Origin: Trileptium ribeirensis
Taxonomy: Eukaryota; Nematoda; Enoplea; Enoplida; Thoracostomopsidae
Reading direction: 5' to 3'
Assembly (NCBI GenBank): GCA_030248225.1
Contig: JASANE010010025.1
Location: 1-64,000, forward strand
Length of the DNA: 64,000 bases
The notes beneath the pieces were generated by a model that was given only the letters and a program-made list of their open reading frames with translations, did not search any database and was not told the origin of the DNA. This document shows, piece by piece, positions 30,494 to 42,239 of the stretch; position 1 is the stretch's first letter; every line of letters begins with the position of its first letter. The translations under genes were made by a program, and so were the position numbers.

Positions 30494-33000
30494 CAGTATC
30501 ATTGACGGTTAGGGTTACGACAAATTTCATTGAGGATTCAGTCTCGCGATATTACCAGTCAGCTACGGTGCTCGGAAAAGTGGGCTCTAGTGAGCTTCCC
30601 AATTTGGGGTGCCCTATGGTTTATACAAAAAAGGAGTAATGGTCGAAGTATCGTCTTTAAGTCGAAAATGTGTGAAAACTATTGCTTGCTCTGAATGCAG
30701 TGGTATTGGACGGACATGCATGCCAAATTAGTTAATAACGACACTGACATAAATAGCATGTATGGAGATATGAACATGAAACAATGTATGGTACAATATA
30801 AGGCAGCATATCACGGGTGCATAACTTCCTTGTAGGAGTACACTCACCTATTGATTTCCTCACAACTTAGCGCGACAAATGTGACAATTCGGGTGGGGAT
30901 GCCTAGTCGGTCCCAAACTACTATTCCTTTAATACCTGACAGGTGTAATGTATGAGCTATAGTTCCCTATTTACATCCATTGGTTGCCGGACGGCTATGT
31001 TACTGATATAGTGAAAGGGTTGGGCTCTCCCGATTTCAAATACTTTGCAATTGGACATAACAGGTACATTCCCAAAGCGTTTGACAAATCGTATGTGGAC
31101 ATGGTGCATTTTGTCCGTGTGTGTCATGGGACACTACGCGCGTTTTAAGCTACGGAGTCTGCAGCCGTGCAATCCAGCTCCAGGACGAACGGCAGTTTCT
31201 TTATACAAAATAGAACCTGAGCGTTTGCAAGAAAAACGGTGCGGGGGTCAATGCGAAGAGGACAGCACCATTTCAGACTCCACAGCCTCCCTTAGATAAA
31301 GCTTCGCTCTCGTGCGATCTTTTCTCTAATTTAACAATTGTAGCACTTTCATCACCCCTGGCGAATCGTAGGCTTAGCGATTTTAGCGTGATGTTGAACG
31401 CGTAAGTACGCAAGGGGAGTCCTTCCAGCTCCTCATTCTAGGATGAAAATTGACTACACGAACACTACTTAAAAAGTAGCCATATGACAGTGTTAAAATT
31501 CAGCCCCGTCAATTTGATATTTAGCCTGGAATTTAACAATTTGAACGCTCTGCGATCTTCGTCGCGCTTCCGATCGCTCACATCCGTGTTCGACCTTTTT
31601 AGATCGTATTGCAATATTTGACCGGTCGGAGCAAATTAAAAAAAAGAAGTTTACTGCTCAAATTTAGTTAAAAACTGAAAACGCACGGTCGGTATCCTAC
31701 GGGCAAGGGACGACCGCTAGGATCAAAAGATTCCTTTTATGATACCGGTCGATGTGGATTAAAAGACTGGGCTTCGAAAGCCCATAGCTGGGCTTCGATC
31801 CAACACGGCCAAAGTTCGTCCTTAGCCCTTAGCAGGGGAATTTGTCGCTCGAACAAACCACGCGGCCATTGTGCCGGTACGCGGTTGAAACATTATCTCG
31901 TACACCAACCATGTGGTTATGCAAAAGGTAATCCTTTATTCAGGTATTACGCGTCGAGACTGGCAAGTCGAGCAGGTATGGTACGTCGGGACTGGCCGGC
32001 TCGTCGACTACGGACGTCGTAAGGGGATCAACCGTGGTCAATCGGATATTTCTAGTCCACCGCCCCTAGAAGTCCATTTGGGTTCACACCTTTTTGTTGG
32101 GATACGTGATCGCCGGTTTATAAGTCGCCCTGCGATTCGTCGCGGCGATGAGTGATCCGCGAACCCACAAATCGTTCGTCGCACGGTCTCCGTGCTAGAA
32201 CGTTTCCCTTGAGCCGGCGTTCGGGACAAAGACAGTAGCCTCACCATTTTTAATTATCGTAGCAAAACGTTTGCCATCACCGGTCATGGGGGAGAAATAT
32301 TCGGGTCTCCGTATCACCGTTGTTATTCTGGGTTAATTAATTTATTAGTGAAACTTAATCAATTATTAAGTCAAATTCAACCGGAGAACTTAATATTTAG
32401 AATTCTTTTTCCCTGTTTAGAGGAGAGGGGAACTTGGAGTTCGTACCACGGTACGCTAAGGGATGATCGCGAATCTCGTGTGAACCGGTACCGAGGTGCG
32501 TTCATTTAATAAGAGCGGCGGTCGCACCCTGACAGTTTAGAGCTCTCGAAGCTCGGATTAGAGGCTGGTGCCTGCTCTTTTCTATTTTCCAATTTAACAG
32601 GATCCTTAAGGACGCTCTACAAGAGACCAAAATTTTACCCTATATCTTATTGCCTTGCTTGTGTCCTGCTCAAATTGATTGCCGAAGGCAGATTGAGATC
32701 CTAATAATTTCAAGATGCTCGATCCACCTGTTCCTGACCTGGTTCAAATACTATCAGAAATTCCGTCTCCATCTTTATTGGACTGGTGGGGGGAACGCAA
32801 CTTTGGTTGTAGTTGGCTAGGCCGGGGTCGAGCCTCAGCTTTACTCTTGCTCACAATCCAGGCATTCAGTGCAACTATCCTGCTTCAGTTGATCAGGATT
32901 AGCACCGCAAGTGCATAACCAAAGTAAAATAGAGATTAAGCTCACGAGCAACCTATCATTCCTATCAAGGAACTACTATAAATCTAAAGAGGACAGTTCA
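30494..33000. other. No recognisable gene
   Basis: Short frames only. A perfect small hairpin, GGGCTTCGAAAGCCC, lies near 31,770 with a partial repeat GGGCTTCGATCC just after it. A plus frame at 32,715-32,918 ends in a hydrophobic stretch but resembles no known family. Confidence 0.4.
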
Positions 33001-33009
33001 TTTTCTCAT

Positions 33010-34200
33010 GGCGTGACCTTTTATTTTTGTGTGGCTGGGAAAGTTTCCAAGTTATTTATCTAACCTATCCCTAAAGGAATCTTATACGTGCTCAAGTACA
33101 TCCTATCGTAGAGGAAAATTTACTCCATGAAATCAGTAACTCTGGTAAACTTAAAATTTTATCGAGTGTTTAACTGAACGGGACATCAACCGTAATTGCT
33201 CGGTGAGCAAAATTTCAATCATTCCGACATTGCGGATATTTGTGCGACCTGAGGATATCCCCAGGGTAGTTAGTTCAAGGTCCCGAGGGGACTTTCCATT
33301 ACAAGTCAGTTAACCACTAGACTAAAGATGAAAGCCGCTACAATGTAAAGCTAGTGACATGCGTACAACGTAAGATTCTTCAGGATAGTCATTCGCAAGT
33401 GGTAGGGGTGCGAGTGCAGATGCAATTGATACCCGTTTTCATCAGCAATGTCACTTTTTGGGTGGCCTAGGGAAGTTCTTAGGATAATAAACTAACGGTA
33501 GTCCGAATTCCCATTTTTCGACTAAGATATTTGGGTTGTGCCAAAATCGGTGGTGGTGACCACTATCCTCTATGACCAGTAACTAGACTATAATTAAGAT
33601 TCCTCGGAATGATCCCCTATAGAAAATATGGATTTATGCCTAACGATAGGTGATATCCATTTACATTTACCCATGTAATATTTTTATATGGCCGGGGGAA
33701 CATACCCAGGCTAATCCATTCAGCGTTAAGTTGGGGATCCTTCCTTGCACGAGTCATTTAGATCATCTGCGTCCTACACTGGGGAGTCTGTCGTCACCTC
33801 AGTGTGAAAAAAGTGGCCAGCGTAAACCTCAGCTTACTTATTTACAAGCAAGTAATTACTCGATTGCAAATGCAACCAATCATCACTGAACGTAGAAGCG
33901 ATACCTTTTTGGGTGGCTTGAGATATCCCCAAGCTACTATACTCAGTCGCTATCCGGGTCCTACACGATACCGGATGCTTTCCCGATTGGGTCCTAAACT
34001 AACGGCGGTTGACCATCTTCTATATGAACATTGACCTGCGTAAAGTGAAAAGTCTGTAAAGTACCTATCTATGGGTGACTAGGAGACAGATGCCAATATG
34101 TTCAGCATGCTTTCACATGCTCAGGGTCACATTTTTGGATGGCTTGGAAGTATTCCCAGGCTAATCGGAGCATGAGGATTCGCAATTGTTGCACACAACA
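33010..34200. repeat. Diverged tandem repeat, about 222 bp by 6
   Basis: A block of the type TTTTTGGGTGGCTTGGGGA, followed by a CCCAGGCTA-like stretch, recurs near 33,030, 33,240, 33,460, 33,690, 33,915 and 34,140, so the period is about 222 bp. The rest of each monomer is strongly diverged. This is an old satellite, unrelated by eye to the array at 42-60 kb. Confidence 0.6.
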
Positions 34201-36700
34201 CGGCGAGCGGAACGTTAAAAAGAGGCGATTTGCGCCGACTTTGTAAGCGCTATTTTAGAAGGTGACAGAGGATTTTCTAAATCCATTTATTCACCGTGAT
34301 GTCCACTTATTGTCTATATACTCGTATGTAATTATATAAATATCTATGTCTATCTTCTATTTATATTACATACATATCGCTGTATTTCGAGCATTTGTTT
34401 TTACTTACACATTTTATATTTACTAATCTTATACTTTATATTTATTAATTTATCAATTAATATTAAACAAAAAACCAAACGAGATGACAACAAAAACGAG
34501 CACAGATAATAGAATGACCGAAAAAGGTCGATTAGAGAGAGAAAAGAAAAGAAAAACGGGGCATGGGAAGGGTGTGGGAGCAAAGGGTTCCCTATAGAAT
34601 TTCAATGGGCTAGGGGTAAATTCGTTTCCAGGACGAAGAACGGGTTCGAATGGTACCAAACACAAAAGGGGTGGACGCGGTATTGGGATCTAACCCACGT
34701 GCGACGAGCTACATGTATTAGTATGGAAAGTTTTAGCGGACTCTCCCGGGTTAACGACTGGGCAGAACGATGCCACCAGGCGATCACTGGACTTGTAGTG
34801 AAAAGGCGATCCATATTAGTGGTAATACCTTTGCCCCGCGGGTACAAATTACAAAAGTACTAAAATGACCAAAAACAAGGAGAGTTCTGACAGAGGTGTG
34901 GGAGCTATTGGCGGTTGTCCTACGTTAACGGGAAGGCGGACGGAGACCCACGGGGTATATTTAGAGATATCTCGACAAGTTGAACACAGTTGATTTGTAG
35001 ACGTTTGACTTGAGATTAAAATTTTCGGAATTCCGTGCCCACTATTAGACTTAAGTGATTTCGGAGCAAACTTTGGCGGGTTACCACTGGTCAACAGATG
35101 GTCAGATAGAGATCCGCTGCGCATAGTTGTGTTCGCAAGAATAAGCGATTTGAACAATTGGTCGCATGCCAGTATTTAGGATTGGTGGAGAAATAATGCT
35201 ATTTCACAAAATGAAAGAAAAGTGAATATCAACCTCTATAGTATAAATTAGGAAATGACACAAACAAGTGGGAGCGCGTTATAGCGGCTGAACAGCTTTG
35301 CGGATGTAGACCGCTGGGACTCGTTGGAATGCTTGGCGCCTGGGCTACACGATGATGTATAAAACTCCTCCGACTGGAGTTACTCCTGAAATAGGGGGGA
35401 GCGATTACTACGATCCCCATCGAGTGATTTTGTAGGAACAAAAATGTACGAGCGCTTTCGTCATATCCCGCACACAGAGCAAAGAGCAGCAATAGACTTA
35501 CGGATCTTACTTAGTTGTAGATTCACTTAAGAAACACAGTAGTACCTATGGAGCCGATATAGAGTCTTCCATAAAAACCCGTAAGCGATTGTAAACGTGG
35601 TAATCGTATCGATTTTGAAGTAAGTTGGCCCGAATTTACCAGCTTTATAATCTCAAGAGGTTCAGGCAAAATAAGAACGTCTAAAATAGGAGTAATAATA
35701 TTCGGTCGAATATCGGGAAACTAACGGTTAGGAAGAGATTAGCGGTTAGATAGACTGGTGTAGAACAAAGTGTGATCAAGTGACAACAACCCCACCTAAC
35801 GTAAGCAGCGGTTTTTTAAACGAATAACAGACGATAATTATCAATATAACTCGATAACCCACGAGGCGATTTAGCTCTAGTCAACCTTGTTGGAAAACCC
35901 ATTTGATTTCGCACCAAGAAGTATTTAGTACTCAGGTTCCAATATCTAAACATAAACCAGCCACGGCTCGTAGAGACCGTGTTCGGTTTTCTTGGTTACT
36001 AAAATGATTCGAGATTGCTGTTTTGCTTTTCCACATTACGTTTCCCCCTAGCTCAACCGCTATAGGATGCTTTAGTTAAGCTAGGTAGACTTGATACTTT
36101 GACGTGTGGTTACTCCCTAGAGAATTTAAGCGTCTTCGCCCTTCGTCTTTTCGGCCGGGAGGCCTCCTACTTCCGGACGGTCGTAATTTTGACCCTACGT
36201 GTTTAACAAAGTCTCCGTAAATTTTGACCTGATAGAAGTCCCTAGAAATCTAAAAATCTTCATATAATTGGCTCGATTCAGTTCAATTTCAACTTTCCTC
36301 ATTCTCCCACACATCTCTTGGATTCAATAAGGGCATGAATACAAAAGCATGACATATACGACGGACAAACATAACGACGTGAAAAGCAGTTAATACTGCA
36401 TACGTAAAGCCATACATCGTAATGATGGACAAAAACGGACAATGTCATATGCAAACAGTGCGAGGCCATGGCGCTATGGGGGTCGGGATAACGCGAGGGG
36501 ACGTTGAGTCAGACCACCTTGGACCCCTAGTTATGGCCTTTTTGGCCTTGATGATTCCATAACGGATCACGATGGAAGTACGAGCAAACGTAACAGGACG
36601 GAACGGTCCTGTTGCACTATTATTAGGAACAAATAATTGTATAAATACAGCAAACTATATTTTCGTGTTCAGATTTTGATCGAAAAAAATTCTGTATTAT
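34200..36700. other. No recognisable gene
   Basis: AT-rich from 34,300 to 34,500. Several minus-strand frames of 70-100 codons (34,602-35,492) have no recognisable motif. Nothing else is supported. Confidence 0.4.
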
Positions 36701-36711
36701 TTCGATGTTCG

Positions 36712-36775
36712 TCTGGCGCAGTGGTTTGAGCGCAAGTCTCACACTCACCACGAGGTCACGTTTAACATTCTCCAA
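36712..36775 (+). repeat. tRNA-like (SINE head) fragment
   Basis: TGGCGCAGTGGTTTGAGCG matches a pol III A box and D arm. It is followed by CAAGTCTCACACTCACCACGA, as in a tRNA-derived SINE. The B box is broken (GGTCACGTTTAAC), so it is a remnant, not a functional tRNA gene. Confidence 0.4.
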
Positions 36776-37620
36776 AACATTAACGCCATGTTGGTGCAGG
36801 GTAGCCACATGCAAAATGGATATGAGCATGATCGAAAGGTAAAAAGAGTGTCCGCGTGCGAAATGGCAAAGCTTGAAGGCTTGTGCTTCGGCAACTCCGG
36901 CTGTGAATGCCAGGAGAGGATACGTCGCGCCGGAAGTCTAAGTACATATTGGGAACTTTAATACCTTTTAATGGCTTAATAATATCGATGTTCATGGGTA
37001 CAGTGCGCTATGCAGACACGACTCAAAACTTATGGCGCGCTATCGGAAAGTCGCGGGGTATAATTTTCGGCGGCTTTTCTTTGATCTGAAAGTAGGGTAC
37101 GGCAACCCCGCTTCCATTTGCTGCACCCCTGTCGATGTTCCAAATTGTAATTACAAAGGGCCACGAGAAACCCGTGCAAAATAGTGTAAGATTTATTCGT
37201 ATGCGTTTAGGGATTGACTTGTGTCATTTGACTCTCCCAAATTTTTTCGAAATAAATTCCGATTTTTGCTAAGTCTTTCACTCACCCCGACTTTGTTCTG
37301 CCTCCATCTACTATTGTGCTTCGTTCCACATGTGTACACTAACCAAATTTATTAGTTCAATGCCCAAATTTAAAACAAACGTTGGGGCGCAGAACATAAG
37401 CAGAGGGGACCGGACATAATTTAGGACGGGAGGTAGAGCTGAACAAAGATGAAAAATTCCCACCGCCTCCCGCCCAATTGATCAACAAATTGTTTAAATT
37501 CAAATCCATTTAAAAGACAATTTTAAAGAATTTTTTAAAACTGCAAAGAGCATAAACACTTTTAGCTAATAATTTTTCTCGAAGAAATGTAATCTGATAT
37601 TTCGGTTCGTTGTATTTCAG

Positions 37621-37720
37621 CCCACTTCCATCGTCAGAGCGTCGGAATTCAATGGATAGCAACGCGACCGACGATGGAGGGTCATCGATTATTGCCAGTA
37701 CTACCTCATTATCCGAAACA
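37621..37720 (+). CDS. Possible internal or first coding exon of a host gene
   Basis: The segment is preceded by a pyrimidine-rich TTGTATTTCAG and followed by GTAAAT. One frame is open throughout and is Ser/Thr-rich: PLPSSERRNSMDSNATDDGG, continuing to SSIIASTTSLSET. RRNS is a basophilic kinase-type site. The composition resembles the terminal exon at 61,902. However, it ends in phase 0 and the exon at 61,044 needs a phase-1 donor, so at least one more exon would have to lie between them, or the two are unrelated. Confidence 0.4.
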
Positions 37721-38980
37721 GTAAATATTTTTCTTATTATATGAAACGAATTCGCTCATGGTGTATCGTCCACTTGTCTTACTAGACCTAACAGTTTTTC
37801 TTTCGATGTTTAATGTAATCTGTTTTTACAATGTTTATAAAAATTATAAACTTGTTTAAGTTGCTTATTAAAATTTTTAACTTTGAACAAGTACTAACTA
37901 CGGAATTGATACAGTTTGATGATATAATAATTGAGCTCAACACCGGTCTGTAGTATAGTATGAATAGTACGCTACAAAACTGGCGTATAAGTATGTCAAA
38001 TGATACGATACATGGTGAAATAAAAAAATCTGCTGAGTATAGTAAAAAAATTCAACCCCATACTGACATTCTATAGCCATTTAGTTCATTGCTAGGGCTT
38101 GCTCTAGTTAGTTATTAGATCAAGTATTTTCGAATTTCCGGCTACCACCGATGGGTTTATATAGGTAAGACTTAAAGACACAACGGGTCTTAAAACTCAG
38201 ACAAATATATACCGGCCCTTTGTTGTGATTAACGATTAAGCCAGGTGAAACAATTTGTGAGTTATTGCTGATTATTTTACAGGCGTTTTCAATGAAGTAA
38301 TTTCAGCTCACGCAAACTTTGTCAGACAATTTGTAGTCTATAAGACGAAAATTGGAAGTTTATAAGTCAATTATGTCGCTTCAAAACTGAACGGTCTAGA
38401 CTTGAGGGAGAACGTTTCCCGTACAGTTGTGCACCTTAAACATATTTGGGTGTGAGGCGATTATGTTTTTTCGCATTACATTCCCACTATTCAGCGGCAA
38501 ATCTACTGTTGTTCGGCATTTGTCACCAAAATAGCAACACATATATTTGTTCCCTAAAGAGAGGCTTCTTTTATATCGTTGCCCAAATTTTGTTACTTAG
38601 ATTATAAACTGTCATACTTTTTCAGACTATTAGGCTTTCAAAAGTTAGCAAAAATTGCCAAAACTGAAACAAATTTAGGTATTTAACTGGGGCTCATACG
38701 CGATAGATAGGTTACGAGAACAAAATGTCCTAAGTCATAATAAGCGTTAGACAACAATTCAAAGAACCTGGCTAGGCTTCATTCTTGGTATGCCATACCA
38801 TAGGCATGACGTACGTTTTCTGTGACACCAAACACCGTAGTGGAAATACAATGGAGAATCTGACCCATTCGTATCCACTGAGTCCAAACGTACTCACGCA
38901 CATTATACAGTGATATGTCTCACTTAGCTTGTCGAGTGTAGCGTTGAACAACATCCCTGAAAGCAGGCGTCCGGTCTTCA
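37721..38980. other. No recognisable gene
   Basis: AT-rich sequence without recognised frames; possibly intronic. Confidence 0.35.
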
Positions 38981-38984
38981 AATA

Positions 38985-39680
38985 GTCGGCATTGCGCCGG
39001 CTGACAGCCGCAATAATTTTTCGCCGACCCACCAACAGCCGGCTGCTCAAAAATTTTAGTGGCCGGCCGCCAGCGGCTGGCACTAACAATATTTGTGGTT
39101 AAATTTCTCTGAAATCGTTGGCCAGCAGTTATGGGTAGCCGGTCGGCCGGCCGGGGCTGTACGTTTACTCTGTATAGAAAGGGAATTAAGCCAAACTATC
39201 AGAGTGTTTGATGTATAGTATAATCGCAAATAACCAATATCGAAGGATTTTGTACTGTATAGTATCGTCTTGGCAAATTTAAGTATATAGAGTATATATT
39301 TATTACTAAAATAATATGCGTCAGTGACTTAATAATACATCCCAAAGCCGGCAGTCGACAAGCCCTAATTACCATACAGCCTTCCCATATAAACGTAGGA
39401 TTGGGAATTTTAACCATTGCATTGTACACCTTGCAAAATCTTTATATATATGCAAATCCGACAAATTTTCGAAAACATTCTTTGGAAGCGTTTTATTAAT
39501 TCGTATTGCAATAAGAAAGCTTTTTAAAGTCGAACGTATATTTGCCGACGCCTAGTCAGTGAGCCGTGGACCAGCCGTTGGTTTGGGGCTAGCGGTCATT
39601 GGCTGGCCCGACATTTTACCGGCCGATGGAGGGCCGACCGTTTGCTGCAAAGCCGACCGTTGCCCGACAATGTTTGTGAC
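38985..39680. repeat. Paired GC-rich CCGGC clusters
   Basis: Two GC-rich patches (38,985-39,170 and 39,540-39,670) rich in GCCGGC, GGCCGGCC and GCCGACC flank an AT-rich core. They look like the subterminal regions of a decayed DNA transposon, but exact ends and a target duplication could not be defined. Confidence 0.35.
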
Positions 39681-39739
39681 TGTTCACAAGTATGTTGTTA
39701 TTCGCTCGCTGTGGTAAATTTCTTAATGAATCCAGCACC

Positions 39740-39830
39740 AGGTCCAAGATACCTCAGCAGTTAGCCTACACAACCTTCAAGCATGCAACCCCGGTTCGAT
39801 CCAGAGCGTCGGTTTGACTGTCAACCGCAG
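39740..39830 (+). repeat. Dispersed tRNA-derived SINE-like copy
   Basis: An A-box-like TACCTCAGCAGTTAG begins at 39,750, and a perfect B box, GGTTCGATCC, begins at 39,793. The 43-bp spacing and the following AGAGCGTCGG resemble the monomers of the array at 42-60 kb (GCAGCGTGG after the same B box). Confidence 0.55.
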
Positions 39831-40006
39831 AACTAGACACAAATTAATCCGTGCACGAAAGGGTTAAAATTTAGCTCAGATTCTACAACTTGAATAAAAT
39901 TATTGCAGTTGGCAATACGACGTTTTTCTAGTATAGATATATAGCTGTGTTAATCTTTCTTATTGGGACCGAATATGTAGATCCACAACTGTGATTGGGT
40001 TCTTGC

Positions 40007-41190
40007 CAGCGTTGGAACCGGGTCACAACCCTTGACCCGGTGACCCGGTGACCCGGTTGTAACCTTGACCCGGTGATCCCGTGACCCGGTGACCCGGATT
40101 TTTTTTCAGATCTTTGCAGTAGTTTAGCAAGCGTACCATTTTCGTTTTCCGACCAACTACGACATTTTTGACAGGAATTTTACCGAACTTAGCACCAACA
40201 TCCATAGAAACATCAGCAAGAGCTCCAAAGTGCTCGCTATCTACGACGCGAAATGGTGAAAACGTTCCGCTGACAAATCGAACCTCGGCATCTTTAATCT
40301 TGTCGACCATTGTTTGGCTTAGCGATGATACTGACTTCACAAAATGCGCATGAATGCTCTGTTGAAAACCCGTTGTATGTGCTCCTGGACAATTTTTGCA
40401 GTGACCAATCAAATTTTTTGTACCACAGTCGTGTATAACGTCGCCATCCTTCTTCTTGTAAAAAATACGCACGAAACATTTAGAGCAGCACGCAACTCCG
40501 AATACTTCAGCGCCATTTTCGTCGTAAACCGCTCTAAACAGTTTCCAAACATCACTACGCTTTGTGGTTGACTCTTTTAATGTATAAATTCCTTCTTTTA
40601 TTTTTTCGTTATATCTGTTTCCATTATATACTCTAAATCATAAATCTTGCTGTAATAACAACAACATTACAAAAGTAAGGCACTTTACAAATGTATTCAC
40701 AAAAGAAATTTACAACCGTCGGGTTTCTACCAAAGGTAATTGCAGACATATTAATTCAACTCTGCTGTTACGTGGCTTCGTAGTAATCTCACCAAATTCG
40801 CAATTGAGTGAGCCGAGATTTGGTGAATCGTTAGATCCTGCCCATATCAATGGAACGTTAGTAGCTACACAGTTACGCCGGCCTTGGTAAAATATATGCA
40901 CTTGTATACAAGTCATGTTCCAGTGACTATGTCCCTTAAATAGTGTCACCTGTCACGTGCTCGTGTGGTTTACAAAAGTGAATAAATTTTTTTGCATTGT
41001 TTGTAAATTTTCTTTTCAGGCGAAACCATGTGTTTGTGTTTGTACTTGCTTGAAACTAATTGCAGAAGGTCCCTTTAATGTAAAAGATAACCGGGTCATC
41101 CGGGCAAGGGTATGACCCGGTGACCCGGTGACCCGGTCGAAAAATGTGACCCGAATGACCCGGTGACCCGGTGACCCGGTTCCAACGCTG
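40007..41190 (-). mobile_element. Non-autonomous hAT transposon, 1,184 bp
   Basis: Begins CAGCGTTGGAACCGGGTCA and ends with its inverted form, TGACCCGGTTCCAACGCTG. It is flanked by a perfect 8-bp duplication, GTTCTTGC (39,999-40,006 and 41,191-41,198), diagnostic of hAT elements. Both subterminal regions are minisatellites of a 9-bp GACCCGGTG unit, probably transposase-binding clusters. It encodes the N-terminal part of a hAT transposase on the minus strand. Confidence 0.93.
40023..40650 (-). pseudogene. hAT transposase N-terminal fragment (BED finger)
   Basis: Reading leftward from about 40,640, the frame holds SDVWKLFRAVYDENG, then CCSKC, then CGTKNLIGHCKNC. This is a BED-type zinc finger. 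It is followed by FVSGTFSPFRVVDSEHFGAL, the conserved start of the hAT catalytic region. It then runs into the terminal minisatellite and stops. The DDE core and the C-terminal dimerisation region are absent, so the element must rely on a transposase from elsewhere. Confidence 0.8.
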
Positions 41191-41198
41191 GTTCTTGC

Positions 41199-42239
41199 CC
41201 TTTCAAAATACTTCGTTCAATCGTGTTATATATACACTTTTCATGCATCGCCAAGAGCATTTTGTTTCATCGCTATAATTTCAGAGCGATCGATTTCACG
41301 TTCTCTCATCACCGCGGCCAAAGACACCACCCGCTGGATTTTCAAGATCAAGCCGTGACTTTGTCCAAAGCTGCTTAATGAAGTACGACTGGGACGAAAT
41401 GTTCAGTTCCGATTGCAGCCACAATCAACGGCATCCACTTCGATTATTGCCGTTTTGTCGTAAAAAGAAAAGTATATAATAATATGATCCAAAACATGAA
41501 CACGAGTCCGCTCCAAACATTAATCTACTGAATTTCGGTGTTAGAAATGTAAGCTCGGAGAGAAATTTACAGAGACGTCTTTAGGGAATTTTCCTTTGAG
41601 GTAAAGTGTCACAGCAGTTTTGTAATTCCATGTCGATGCAGCGCCACTTAAACACAGAGACAAATTAGATTCAGTTAAAATGTTGTTATCCTAATCAATA
41701 TAAGACTAGCGACCTATCCTGAAATACCGAAAATGACAGTTCTGATCACCATCTTGAAAAAACCGGCAGTAATAGCAACAAAATAGATGCGCCCAAAATG
41801 TTGTTTTTAATATTTTTAGTTCAACGGCCCATCCTAAGGTACCAATCTATCTCAAATAGCAGTTCTGGTTCCAATCGTGAAAAATCTACTTAATAGCAGC
41901 AAAATTGTTGCACTTAAAACGCTATCTTAAACAATTTAAGACTAATCGCCTATCGTAGTACCAATCTAGCCATAGTAGCAGTCCTGGCCATTTTCATGAA
42001 AAAATCAACTTTATTAACAGCAGCAAAATACTGATCCGCCATTGTTACATCACAGGTTGAACAACGTTTTAACGAGAAATTTGACGACAAACGATACAGA
42101 TTACCAATTATTATGTACTTAAGATTTTAAGTTAAACACACATGCACAAAGAACCTGCATTGTTATATAGCATTGACAATTTTTACACATTCCTTGGTGG
42201 TACGCCGTATGACACAGAGTAAGAATACAAGATAACAAA
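41199..42239. other. No recognisable gene
   Basis: Non-coding. Three loosely similar blocks of about 120 bp (near 41,690, 41,810 and 41,930) share the pattern CCTATC..TACC, then a GCAGTTCTGG-like stretch, then AGCAGCAAAAT. They form a weak diverged tandem repeat just before the main array. Confidence 0.4.

Noticed and set aside
31045..31299. Integrase-like start (LDITGTFPK) on the plus strand
   Set aside because: One short pattern only; no catalytic residues or continuation were found.
32715..32918. Frame with a hydrophobic tail as an env transmembrane end
   Set aside because: No other env feature lies upstream and the frame is short.
38772..39089. 105-codon minus-strand frame
   Set aside because: It runs into the GC-rich repeat patch and resembles no known protein.
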